DNA from: Entrophospora sp. SA101
Taxonomy: Eukaryota > Glomeromycota > Glomeromycetes > Entrophosporales > Entrophosporaceae
NCBI GenBank assembly: GCA_958430865.1
Contig: CAUDNR010004600.1
Coordinates: 19,889-83,888 of the forward strand
DNA: 64,000 nt
Reading direction: 5' to 3'
Part shown: piece after piece, positions 12,568 to 21,981 of the stretch
How the letters are laid out: the number at the start of each line of letters is the position of its first letter
How positions within the stretch are numbered: the stretch's first letter is position 1
The notes under the pieces: model-generated
Told to the model about the DNA's origin: nothing
Database searches by the model: none
The model's input: only the letters and a program-made list of their open reading frames with translations
Position numbers and translations under genes: made by a program

Positions 12568-12632
12568 TATGTAGACTCGATAAGTCGGTCATATGAGCTT
12601 ACCCCACATGACCGACTTATCGAGTTTACATA
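12568..12632. repeat. Long inverted repeat, 25-bp arms with one mismatch
   Basis: ACTCGATAAGTCGGTCAT at 12575-12592 pairs perfectly with ATGACCGACTTATCGAGT at 12608-12625. A further seven bases on each side pair with one mismatch. One arm recurs, with one change, at 28352-28380. This looks like two transposon ends back to back. Confidence 0.85.
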
Positions 12633-12689
12633 TGTGCTGGTAAACTCAATGAGAAAAAAGTTTTCTCTGCAAAAGTAAAAAGTATTTAG

Positions 12690-13660
12690 GTTTCGCCGAA
12701 ATCAGCTCAAATGCTAAAGCCTACAGTTGTGTTATTATTACTAAAAACCATTTGCAATATTTGGGAATTAAGCCCTGAAGAATGGAATGACATTATTAGC
12801 AAAAATCGATAAAGTTTATTCACAAGCATGTTATTGGTGATGTTTTTATGCCATTTAGGAGAACTAGCTGTCAATGCAGGTTCTCAAGTGTAAGAAAGAC
12901 TCGGCTTTTATCATTTGAAAAGACCTGAGATTATGTCTGCTTGTAAAGAATGGAATAGTCGTTGAATTCACATGTTAATTTCTCAAACCTGCCATTTTGT
13001 AAAACATGTAAAATTAGTCTTAATATTAATTATAATCATTTTAATTGTAATTTCCTCTCTAATCTAATCCTCTTTTATTATCACAAGCATTTGAAATAGA
13101 CAAAGACAATTAATCACCAATATTGAAAATCATCGCGGGAATACTAAAAGGAAACATTATAACGAGAACTATCTGGTGCGATGGTTATTTATTACGAGGA
13201 TTATGGTTCTTTTGATAAAACTTTAGATTATGATGACAAACCCATTGGATGGAATTGCTTAACTAATTATTCGGTTTACTAATCCTCCAAAAAAACAAAT
13301 GTTAGGAAATCGATACCTGTAAATAAAATTTCTTAGAACAGAGCCAGTAATTTGTCCTTATGGGTTTATCTTAGAAAGAACAAGCATAAATACGTTGCGG
13401 TTGACATAAAGACAATAATTTTTCACCCATTATATTTAAATAAAATAACAATAAAGAATACGCGAAACTTTTTGATTTAATAAAATATTAGTACATGAAT
13501 TAGCAGCTTACGCAATTCCAACAGATAATGAGTATACAAAAAGAATTTGGGGAATGATTTGGATTACTATAATTAATAGCCATCTTGAATTCTTCAATAC
13601 CATTTCTTTAGCGAAAGAAATGAGAGTTCTGATGGGAAATTGATTTTTAAAAACCTTCTT
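12690..13660 (+). other. Degenerate coding remnants, probably transposon-derived
   Basis: Short plus-strand stretches look coding but carry many stops and shifts, for example WELSPEEWNDIIS near 12755-12800 and a Leu/Ile-rich segment (about 13500-13645) ending LAKEMRVLMG. The sequence is typical of a decayed mobile gene, but I cannot name its family. Nothing else is seen up to 14205. A TATATAAAAA box lies near 14157 before the next ORF. Confidence 0.3.
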
Positions 13661-14205
13661 TCCATGTTCAGCGCCAGTTATATAAAAAATTGCTGTTTTT
13701 ATTCCTATTTTTCAGAATAAATAAATCTGAATAATATCTTTATAACAACATATCAGATTGAATATCAAAAATATTAATTAATACAGCAGTTTTGAACTGA
13801 AGAATTATCTCATGTGATCAAATTTTTTCTCACCGTCATTATTTTTGTATATATACCCAAAATCATTTAAAATCTCAACCAGTTTATAAATGAGAATTGA
13901 ATGAAAACCATTTATTATTAAAAACAAAGTTCTGAACAGACAACAAGAAACCAAAAAAAGGAAGATGTACCCGAGAGATATTAGAGGAGCAGGTGACAAT
14001 GTTACTCCATCACATTAAAGTTAAAAAATTCTCACACTAAATATCGTTCTTTCTAAAATTTCAACAAAGATTTCTCAAAAAGTTCAAATGATGATCCATT
14101 TTAAGTTATATGTTTGTTTGCAATAAATCTTGAGTAACACAGATAACATCAAATTTTTATATAAAAACAGCCTGTCTCCATATATAATAATTGTCATTAC
14201 AAAAC

Positions 14206-14568
14206 ATGAGTGAAAGATTCGTACCTTTAAGAATACCCTGTCCAGTAGTTGAATGTCAAAATCAGAATATCTACAATTGGGTCCATACAACAAATAGGTG
14301 CTGCATGGAAATATCCAACCGTGCTCATACCGGCTGTTCGACCGGCTCCATGGAAATATCCAATCGTGCTCATATTAAATGTACTGGTTGTTCGAATGTT
14401 GATCAGATGATGAATTGGCGTTTTTCTTGTCCTAATCACGCCGGAAATTATCAGTCAACGAGTCACCAATCTTTTGTAAATTCTTTGTCTGTTGCTCTTC
14501 GTATAGGAGATTACAACGATGTAATGACTGAATTAGTTAAATATTTGATGGATAATAGGTGGAATTGA
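14206..14568 (+). CDS. Small Cys-rich orphan protein, 120 residues
   Basis: Single-exon ORF from ATG at 14206. A TATATAAAAA box lies about 50 bases upstream. The N-terminal part has several Cys (CPVVEC, CTGC, SCPNHAG) that could bind zinc. The C-terminal part (SFVNSLSVALRIGDYNDVMT) ends in LMDNRWN. A 15-residue block containing MEISNRAH is present twice in tandem, at DNA level as two near-identical 45-bp units around 14304-14380. I believe such proteins occur as an uncharacterised family in these fungi, but no function is known to me. An identical copy lies at 59841-60203. Confidence 0.55.
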   Translation: MSERFVPLRIPCPVVECQNQNIYNWVHTTNRCCMEISNRAHTGCSTGSMEISNRAHIKCTGCSNVDQMMNWRFSCPNHAGNYQSTSHQSFVNSLSVALRIGDYNDVMTELVKYLMDNRWN

Positions 14569-14833
14569 CAACGGTAAATAACAAATATCACTCACTATAA
14601 AAACAAATTCACAACCTGTTTTATTTATTTTGACTATCGCTAATCACAATTAAAATTTTACTATTAGTACAAGCTAATTAAATAAATCAAAATAATTTCT
14701 TATTTCTACATTTTCATTGCGTCAATAAAATAAATAAAATGGATATTATATTTATTGAACCAGAACCTATTATGAGTACTTACTATATATACATACGACG
14801 TCCACTATTAGAAACACATTAATATTAATTAAT

Positions 14834-15097
14834 ATGTGGAACAACAATCATGTTGAGTATTCTCCATTTGCAAAATTTTTGGTGGGAAAGCAAATTAAAA
14901 ATAAAGAACCCAAAAAATTTGAGTTTCCATGCTTTCGTCATTCAGGGAAAAGCATAACAATCCTGAATATAGTTGGTTGCTTTTGGGAAGAAATTGTAAA
15001 GGTGATGGCAACAGCACTTATAAAAAATATCTTGAAAGAAGTACACAGAGCTTTGTTTACAAAAAATTCTAAAAAATTTATCTATTTAACAATATAA
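14834..15097 (+). CDS. Hypothetical ORF, 87 residues
   Basis: ATG-initiated ORF rich in Lys and Phe (starts MWNNNHVEYSPFAKFLVGKQ) with no motif I recognise. It lies between the Cys-rich orphan and the minus-strand coiled-coil remnant. It may be part of a decayed mobile element. The 14569-14833 stretch before it shows only AT-rich sequence. Confidence 0.25.
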   Translation: MWNNNHVEYSPFAKFLVGKQIKNKEPKKFEFPCFRHSGKSITILNIVGCFWEEIVKVMATALIKNILKEVHRALFTKNSKKFIYLTI

Positions 15098-15128
15098 AAC
15101 TTCGATACTTCTATAACTTATAAACTGT

Positions 15129-15720
15129 TTACCCTTCATAATTCACACATGAAACGTGTAATTTATTGTTATATATGAACTTTTCTGCAAGCATAGAACC
15201 ATTGCCAAAATAATATTTGAGACTTTTTATATTTTTGATGACTAACTCTTGAGGGGTTAAAGTTTTCAATTGTTCAATTTTCTGAGTTAATTTAATATTT
15301 TCTGCTTCTTGTTGTTTAATCTTATCCAATAATTCTTGTTTCTGCTTTTTGCTTCATTCTTCAGATTTTTTCCTGAAATTTAATTACTTCTTCCCTTTCG
15401 ATATTTGATTCTCCTTTGGCAGTTTGATAACTCTCTTTCTAGTTCTCTAGTTTTATTTCTAGACGAGAACTAAAAGCTTGTGAAAGTAGTCCTTTATCAG
15501 AAAGTGGTTTAGCTGATTTGGCTTTTAAATGACTACAAAAGCACCTATTTCTGTTCTTCTTTAACCTATCACATTTTTCACAGCATGGGAGAGTGTCATT
15601 GTTGTAATCTCTTTTACATTCACTACAAATAAAAACTATGTCAGAGTAACCATCAGGAGTATTATGAGCTATCATTTGGTGAGTAGCAGGAGCAGTATCG
15701 AAATTGAAATCATCAAAAAC
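15129..15720 (-). pseudogene. Broken Cys-pair plus coiled-coil gene, with in-frame TGA
   Basis: The minus-strand frame starts in the segment containing APATHQMIAHNTPDGYSDI. It has two cysteine pairs (ICSEC and CEKC, zinc-ribbon-like) followed by a Lys/Glu-rich coiled coil. The frame shifts at least twice near 15430-15370. The last part reads QKQELLDKIKQQEAEN, then IEQLKTLTPQEL. A TGA at 15356-15354 precedes SKKQKQELLDKIK. A paralogue at 21310-21815 has TGA at the same codon. A possible 3' splice site (TTTTCTAG) lies just upstream at about 15721. The function is unknown. Confidence 0.5.
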
Positions 15721-15769
15721 CTAGAAAACAAAAATTACATCAGAAAATACAACAATAACAATAAAAATA

Positions 15770-16446
15770 CTAGGGATGTTAATCAGTCCTTTTGGGACCA
15801 GGTCCTGAACAGTCCGGACTGGACTTTTTCAGGTCCAGTCCTGCCATTTGGGACTTAAAGTCCTAAAAGGTCCATGTGTAACCTTATGTTCTGATTTTGT
15901 TTGAACCTCAAAAATTCAGTATGACACAATAAGGTTTGAAAAAAGAGTCCAAAGCAAATAATTATTATTAGAAGGTACTTTGATGCACCACCAGAAGAAA
16001 TTGAATGTTTGGATTGGTATGCATCAAGAATAAAAGATCCTAATTATATAACTCTGTCACATATGGCAAAAGATTTTTTTCAATACAAGCCACAAGTGTG
16101 TCAAGTGAGCAAATGTTTTTAGCATTGCCAAACATATATTAAATCCAATTCGAAATAGGTTGGATTTAGAAAAAGCACAAGCAAGTCTATATGTAAAGAG
16201 CTGGATTGAAGCAGAAATTGTTTCAATTTAATTTTGGTTTTTTTATTTTGTTCGTTTTTGTGTGTATATATATATTTTTTATAATAATAAAATAACAAGT
16301 TTTTTTAGTTTCAATAATAATATGTTTAAAAAAACTTGGGACTTTTTAGGACTTTAAGTCCCAGGACTTAGTCCAGTCCAGTCCCAAGATAGGACTGCCA
16401 GTCCCAGGACTGTCCTGAACTGTTTAGGACCAATTAACATCTCTAG
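15770..16446. mobile_element. hAT-type element remnant, 677 bp
   Basis: Terminal inverted repeats: CTAGGGATGTTAATCAGTCC at the left, and GGACCAATTAACATCTCTAG at the right. The subterminal regions are packed with GGACT/AGTCC words in both orientations. The interior (about 15975-16230) translates to FDAPPEEIECLDW and then, after a shift, IAKHILNPIRNRLDLEKAQA and SWIEAEIVSI. This is the C-terminal hAT dimerisation domain. No obvious 8-bp target duplication remains. Confidence 0.8.
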
Positions 16447-16527
16447 TTTTCATATTCTTGGGGATTTGTCATGAGAAAGAGTTACATATTTTATTATAGT
16501 TGCATATATAGATATATTTTAATGCAT

Positions 16528-17558
16528 TCATCTTGGTTTTGTACAAGTAATATCTTTGAATTCATCTCTAACAAATGGGCGAATATTCTGGTAAAGATAT
16601 TCTTGCCTTTTGTAATCCAAAGGAGATGGTGTTAACACTAAAATAGACAAAGCTCTAATTTCTTCAAAGATATCTGCTTTCTTGGTTTTCAATAAATTGA
16701 ATTCAGTAAAAGGTCCATTAGCAACTTTTTGAACTTTCACTGTACCAAAATTAGATGCTTCAAAAAGAAAATGTTGATACTTCTGGATACTTGATAATAA
16801 ATTCCCAAAATTGCTTTAATATCTAAATATTGAAAATCTTTTCCACCTTTATAACACTGAGCTTTATTTAATCCTGCTGGACTAGACTTTTTTATTACCT
16901 CAACCACATGACCCAGACAATCTACTCTGGTTCTTCTGTAGAGTTTTTTAATCATCCCAAAATTACCATCACATTTGAATTTGGTATGTCCAGGAATCAT
17001 GAAATTCAATTCAATACTTTTGTAATAGCCACAAATTACTAAATATATGTAAAACCAAATGGTGGTGTTATTTTTATTCTGTCCTACAGCATTATCACAA
17101 GTAATCTTTAAATGCTTTTCACCTTTATTCAATTTTTTAATTACATCAAAAATCATGCTAAGAGTTCCATTGGGTCCTTTTCCTATAATTTCATCTTCAT
17201 TAAGAACATAATTATTTTGTTCCCTTACTGCTTCATCTTGAAAACCAAATAAATGAACTTTACATGGACTAAGATAATAAAGTTTACTTACTTGTTGATC
17301 TAAATGTGATACATGAACATTTTGGGCTCAATCATAACTATAATGAGTAGTAGCATCAATACTGCAATATAATGTTTTACCTTTGGAATAACATTGATCA
17401 ACTAGTTTTCTTTGTTCTTCTGCTAATTTGGTATTCTTATTATAATAATTTCTTTCTAATTTGGCCTTGAATAGATGTTCTTTAAATCTTTTGAGCAAAT
17501 CTTTAGCTTCTTCCTCTTGGTGAGCATTATAATGTAAACCACCTCTAAAATGCTGACA
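16528..17558 (-). pseudogene. DUF7869-like (RNase H-fold) transposase, broken
   Basis: Minus-strand transposase-like frame with hallmark motifs CDNAVGQNKNNTTIWFYIYL and PGHTKFKCDGNFGMIKKLYR, preceded by SIDATTHYSYD and AQNVH. It is interrupted by TGA at 17330-17328 (between SYD and AQNVH) and by a frameshift near 16793, after which the frame continues as VKVQKVANGPFTEF to a stop at 16528. These motifs match the DUF7869 domain found in eukaryotic mobile genes. Assignment is from memory of the motif pattern. The duplicated copy (62163-62656) is cut within the CGYYKSIEL region. Confidence 0.65.
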
Positions 17559-17560
17559 AG

Positions 17561-18260
17561 CAGGGCTGGAAATAGTACTTTAAAAATCCGGATTTTCCTT
17601 TTAAAATTTTTAACTTCTGGAAAAAAAAAGAGTTGCTGGATATTTTTCCTTTTTATTTTTTTTCTTGTCCATATTCATAAAAAAAATTACCAAAATTTAA
17701 TATATATATGCCATTACTTCAATATTTTAGAAAAGAACAGCCAGAATCACAATTTTTATCTTTTGAATTTTCAGAAGAAAAGTATTGACTCAATTAATAT
17801 CTATTTCAAAATATATATTTACATGTTTTATTTTCCCTTATTCAAAAAATAAATTATAAATAAATAATTAGTATAGAACAAGAAGAATTAGATAATTTGA
17901 CTATATACTGAAATTTGGGATAAAACATTTATAGATGAAACAAATATTGTTGAATCAGATATAGAAGATTTAGATGATTTGACAATTCAAGGTTCAGGTG
18001 ATGATGATACTTCAAAAAATCAAATGAAAAAAGAAAAGACAGTGAATTAAGTGTAACCATGTTAAAATGTCAAATAAAAAAGTGCATTTTAAAAAATCAG
18101 GAGGAAGTTCTCAGTATGAATGGTTAAAATATGATGCAGCAACAAAGAGAATGTTTTGCACCATTTGTAAAGCACATGGAGAAAAAATCAATTTGAGGAA
18201 ATGGTATATAATTAATTAATTTTGAATTTTGCAATTATTAATTTACTAATGTTAAAATGT
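17561..18260 (+). mobile_element. hAT element 5' part with zinc-finger N terminus
   Basis: Begins CAGGGCTGGAAATAG, then TACTTTAAAAATCCGGAT, a hAT-like end shared with 10387. An acidic segment (IVESDIEDLDDLTIQGSGDD, about 17945-18005) precedes a frameshift. It is followed at 18067-18203 by MSNKKVHFKKSGGSSQYEWL, then YDAATKRMFCTICKAHGE, a TTF-type zinc finger found at the N terminus of hAT transposases. The 3' part of the transposase is missing. Confidence 0.55.
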
Positions 18261-19006
18261 TAATATTTAGGATTTTTGTATGTGAAAATGAAATTATGTG
18301 AATTCGCAATTCACATATGTGAAATTCAAATTTACATACGTGAAATTCAAATTAGCCAATCAGAATTTCACCCCACTCCATAATATTTCAATTTCACATA
18401 CAACAGAATCATGAAAAAATGCCTATTATTATTTTAATGAAGACGAATTGACCAATGATCATAGCCACATCATTTGGAAGATTGTAATATTTGAAAGGTT
18501 GTAATTGTAATATTAAAAAAGACTCGTATTTCCAACTGAAAAGAATACAGGTGATTATTATATTTGCTGGAAAAATCATCGAGCTGTTGGTTAGAGCTCG
18601 GATCCGAATATGAATATTGGACACTTACTACTACCCACCCATAGCAAACCGGACAACCAATCCGCTTAAATAATTACATCTAATGGACTCATTTTCTTAT
18701 GGTCCTCTACCTTTTTGTTTGTGCATGTATTAGTAGTTATTATTGCATAATAATGTATATCATAGATTATTTAAATTGAACCTTGATGTTTCTGTAAAAA
18801 ACTTCTGTATAAATATTATTTAGAATCATAATTGTTTCTCATAAAGGGCTAATCGATGTAAGTAATGGGTTTGGATGAATCAATATATATAATGAACAAA
18901 TGCACTATGGTTTCCCATATTAGTTATAAATATTTATCTGAGATGCTTACACTTTGCTCATTTTGTCACCACGATCGTTAAATGTTGAATTTCCAGCTGA
19001 TAAAAT
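18261..19006. other. Intergenic with short GTGAAATTC repeats
   Basis: Around 18295-18375 the words GTGAAATTCAAATT and ATTCACATATGTGAAATTC recur in both orientations, a degenerate short repeat cluster. No gene seen elsewhere in the stretch. Confidence 0.4.
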
Positions 19007-19744
19007 TTGAGGACCTCATTTGATAATATTACAAATCCCATTCTTCAACATGACTTTTTGATCTTATATTCAAAAAGCCCGCAATCATTCAAATCAAATG
19101 ACAGCAATAATCTAGCAACTCCATCATCATCAACATCAACATCATCACCACCACCATCATCATCAACATCAAAAATCACTCATAATGATGAGAATTGTGA
19201 TCACAATGATCAAATAAATAACAACGTTAAATATACAGTAGAAGATATCTTTTATGGATCTGATCTTGAGATTGAGGAAGAAAGAGATCATTTTCTAAAG
19301 ATATCAAAATTTGTGATGATAATAAAGATGATAATAATAACAACAAAGAAGATGGTAGTGATGGTAGACATGATAATATGATGGTGATAATAGCAGATAA
19401 TGACAAGAAAAAAAACCAAATTTATAAGAAAACTAGTCAACCAGCACCACCAATAAAAAAAAACAGAAAAGAAAATATAACAAAAAGCCTCCTAATTCCA
19501 CTGTCACAACTGTCACTTCCACTTCATCACAATCTGATAGGAAAAAAATTATTTTCAAATGTAGAGTTCCTGGGTGAAAAGATATTCAGCTCATCAGCAA
19601 CTGTAGTAGACACTAATGTTAAAGCATCCAGAAGAAGATATTGGTGACAATGACAAAGATAACAACAGAAATGACAACAACAAATACAAAGACAACAATA
19701 AAAACAACAATAACAATAATAAAAAGAGAATTAGGAAAATAAAA
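19007..19744 (+). pseudogene. Decayed C2H2 zinc-finger gene
   Basis: A Ser/Pro- and Asn/Asp-rich reading frame passes through at least three frameshifts (about 19300, 19470, 19590). Joined by eye, the last part encodes a finger beginning FKCRVPG, with KIFSSSATVV in a second frame and LKHPEEDIGDNDK in a third. This is the order of a C2H2 finger, followed by an Asn/Lys tail ending RIRKIK and a stop. The second finger Cys is lost where TGA now stands near 19591. There is no identifiable start codon. Confidence 0.5.
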
Positions 19745-20024
19745 TAATCATAACTACAAAAATTTTTCTCTTAATGCCAAAGCATTTGAAATAATCCTCA
19801 AGACTCCTAAATTGTGGGGCGGAATATTAGTACTCATCCCAACGGCAATACCACTGGAGCCATTTAATAATAAATTAAGACTTCAAAAATTTAGTATCTT
19901 GAGCCATCATAATTTACACAAATTTAATTTTTTTATTAATATAGTTGTTGGGAGAATGAAGATTATCAGTTGATTTTAATAATTTTATTCTTTTTTAAAA
20001 GAAAAATAATTGGTGAATTTACTA
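19745..20024. other. Short intergenic stretch
   Basis: AT-rich, with no motif or gene seen. It separates the zinc-finger remnant from the convergent RRG7-like gene. Confidence 0.5.
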
Positions 20025-20633
20025 CTAATGTAATAATTTATTAGCAGTATCATTAAAAAGAATCAATTCACAATTATCTCCTCCTTGTGAAACTTTCATC
20101 AGGATCAAAGGCATTGGTGATGTTTGAAACCTTGAGATAGAATTTTTACTGAATCCAGATTTTGATGATAATATACCAATTGTATTTAAGGATTCATGAC
20201 ATAAAGTTCCCTCAAATTCTCTGACTGAACTTGATTTACATGATTGAGATAAATTTTTACATTGCCCTATTATATTAAACTTCTTATTTTCTGGTAAGAA
20301 CCATTGGCCACGTAAATCTATACCTTTATCACCAGCTCCACCTACACGTCTTGAAACAATACCAAAAACATTTTCTAAACATTTAACTGTCTCATATTCA
20401 TAAATAGTCCCTTTGTAAACCGTTCCTTTATGAATTTTGTTGTCTCCTTCTGCTGACTCAAATGATTTTATATAACTGTTTAAATCGTGATGTTTACCTA
20501 ATCTTGATATTCTTTTTATTGGTTGTTGTTGTTGTAATTTTAAAACCTTAGGAACTATGAGTCTTTTTTTTTGATTTCTTTTGTAAGTTGAACAAGTTGA
20601 AAAAAAGAACCTTTTAATAATAAAATTAAACAT
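20025..20633 (-). CDS. RRG7: RRG7-like mitochondrial protein (restriction-endonuclease fold)
   Basis: Intronless minus-strand gene of 202 residues. I start it at the Met at 20633, because what follows (MFNFIIKRFFFSTCSTYKRN) is a good basic, hydrophobic mitochondrial presequence. An upstream in-frame Met at 20666 would hide it. The core carries the Mrr-like PD-(D/E)xK pattern: YEYETVKCLE, VGGAGDKGIDLRGQW, and IIGQCKN. This matches the fungal 'required for respiratory growth 7' family, needed for mitochondrial genome maintenance. Length is close to the family's usual size. A Gln run lies near residue 33. Confidence 0.8.
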   Translation of the reverse strand: MFNFIIKRFFFSTCSTYKRNQKKRLIVPKVLKLQQQQPIKRISRLGKHHDLNSYIKSFESAEGDNKIHKGTVYKGTIYEYETVKCLENVFGIVSRRVGGAGDKGIDLRGQWFLPENKKFNIIGQCKNLSQSCKSSSVREFEGTLCHESLNTIGILSSKSGFSKNSISRFQTSPMPLILMKVSQGGDNCELILFNDTANKLLH

Positions 20634-20714
20634 TTTTGTGATTTTTTTAGGATCGTCGTTACACAAGTAAAATGAGAATTTTCACAATTTTCCTTTTTTC
20701 CTTCTATATTAAAG

Positions 20715-20861
20715 ATGGATTCTTATAATTTACCACCGGAACTTTTGATATCAGTATTCAAATATTTTGGAGATGATTATAACACACTATATTCTTGTAT
20801 TTTAGTAAATAAACAATGGAATAATATCAATATTCCCACTTTATGGAGAAATCCCTTTTAA
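20715..20861 (+). pseudogene. F-box gene fragment, cut off by repeat insertion
   Basis: Encodes 48 residues: MDSYNLPPELLISVFKYFGD, then NTLYSCILVNKQW and IPTLWRNPF. This is the F-box start typical of a large gene family in these fungi. The frame stops at TAA exactly where the GGGGCATGC repeat begins, so the rest of the gene has been lost or displaced. Confidence 0.75.
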
Positions 20862-20930
20862 TTGGGGCATGCTGCAACAAAACCAGGCAAAGTGAACATG
20901 GGTGTTCCCAATGATTTCAGGGATCAAAAT
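20862..20930 (+). repeat. GGGGCATGC-family repeat end
   Basis: TTGGGGCATGCTGCAACAAA, then ACCAGGCAAAGTGAACAT and TTTCAGGGATCAAAA. It is homologous to 43138-43202 over its whole length and onward through the following ORF, so the two loci are copies of one element. Confidence 0.8.
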
Positions 20931-21057
20931 TTAGTCATTTGTAATATGATTATATAATTAACAGTTTTATAATATCCCATTTGTTACCTTAAGTGATAGA
21001 TAGAATTATCCCTATATAAAAATAATTAATATGAAGTTAATTTACATCAGGTCTACC

Positions 21058-21285
21058 ATGGAACCCAAGAATTATAGCACCATTAGAAGTATTTTGAAGA
21101 AAGAGCAAGGTGAAAAAATTGCACCTTATGTTTTCAAAATAAATGATATTCAGACACTGGAAGCTTATCTAAGGAAAGAAAGGATTATTTATGAAATTTA
21201 CCAAGAAGAAAGAAAAATAATAAATGTTAGAAAAAGAAAGCATCATGATGGTGAATCATTACTCAATAAATTTCAATTTATACAG
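21058..21285 (+). pseudogene. Small repeat-borne ORF (MEPKNYS family), 3' end lost
   Basis: Starts MEPKNYSTIRSILKKEQGEK and continues as a Lys/Glu-rich helical protein. A TATA-like CCTATATAAAAATAATTAA at about 21011 is conserved before both copies of this ORF. It matches the 43317 copy up to about residue 70, then diverges after SLLNK into unrelated sequence on which the opposite-strand genes lie. The function is unknown. The high Lys content might suit a DNA-binding protein, but that is only a guess. Confidence 0.5.
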
Positions 21286-21309
21286 AATTTCTTTAAACTA
21301 CTTTTTTAT

Positions 21310-21815
21310 TTTCAATCAAGATCATCTCTTTGTTTTTTTAACTTCAATTTGAGCAACTTGTTGGTTCTATTGTTTCATTAATCATTCAACCTTGCTTTCA
21401 AGTCTTTTAATTTTATCTAATAATTCTTGTCTTTGCTTATTATGTCAATTCTTTGAAACTTCTAAGGCTTCCAAATGAGTACTGATTTCTTCCTTAGCAC
21501 TGGATGATTGCTGTTTTAAGTCTTTATTCTGCTGTTCCAATAACTTTGTGCCATTATTTCTGTTATGATTGGGGTTTTGGCTGGTTCATCTTTCATAATT
21601 CTACCACAATCACCTCAATGTGGCAAAGTATTATCATCAAGAGCTTTTTTATACTCAACACAAATATAAGCAATGTCATTGTAATCATTATTGCTTGTAT
21701 TGTAAGATACTATTTTGTAAGTAGCAGTTAAACTCCTTTCTCTTTCAAAAGGACAGAAATTACAATGCCATTTATCTCCTCTCCTCAGCTCATTAACTTG
21801 GTATTCTAATTTCAT
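21310..21815 (-). pseudogene. Cys-pair plus coiled-coil gene with several in-frame TGA
   Basis: Starts MKLEYQVNELRRGDKWHCNF one base after the upstream ORF's stop. One Cys pair (CNFC) is intact. The next two are damaged (ICVEY, and TGA then GDC at 21617-21615). After a one-base shift it becomes a coiled coil (NNGTKLLEQQNKDLKQQ, then KQRQELLDKIKRLESKVE). TGA codons stand at 21447-21445, 21384-21382, 21324-21322 and 21318-21316, and one TAG at about 21368. It is a paralogue of the 15129-15720 gene. Confidence 0.5.
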
Positions 21816-21816
21816 G

Positions 21817-21981
21817 CTATTTATTCTTTTGCAAGATATAGGTTTCAAATTTTTCTCAAGTTATTTCTTTTACTTGGCTAACTTTGTTCTTTACTTTGTT
21901 AGTTAGGAGTTTAAATTTGTTTTCTTTCTTTGGTAAAACTGGTAGTCTTGAAGCTGCTTGTCTGTCAAATATTTCTGTCAT
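21817..21981 (-). CDS. Small ORF overlapping its neighbour by ATGA
   Basis: MTEIFDRQAASRLPVLPKKE, then a Lys-rich stretch, TGA at 21858-21856 (between KEIT and EKFETYILQKNK), and TAG at 21819-21817. Its ATG overlaps the TGA of the preceding ORF as ATGA, an arrangement common in bacterial operons. If TGA is read as Trp it is a 54-residue basic protein. The family is unknown. Confidence 0.35.

Larger units (their letters stand above)
1..17021. repeat. Copy 1 of a 17-kb duplicated block
   Basis: The whole stretch recurs at 45636-62656 with a constant offset of 45635. All reading frames compared, including introns' flanks, pseudogenes and simple repeats, match exactly, so there is no net indel. 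The right boundary is sharp: the copies differ first at 17022 (g here, a at 62657) and are unrelated after about 17031. The left boundary is unknown because the window begins here. The block is either a very recent segmental duplication or one locus assembled twice. Confidence 0.95.

Noticed and set aside
16528..16740. Separate gene starting MKVQKVANGPF
   Set aside because: It continues the transposase after a frameshift near 16793.
17328..17330. TGA in the DUF7869-like gene as further evidence for code 4
   Set aside because: This family is eukaryotic and aromatic residues vary at the site, so a single TGA here may be ordinary decay. It was not counted as support.
20634..20666. Upstream start of the RRG7-like gene
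   Set aside because: It would place eleven polar residues before a clear mitochondrial presequence.
21615..21617. TGA as selenocysteine at a Cys position
   Set aside because: No SECIS-like element recognised, a neighbouring Cys is also lost (to Tyr), and these fungi are not known to make selenoproteins.
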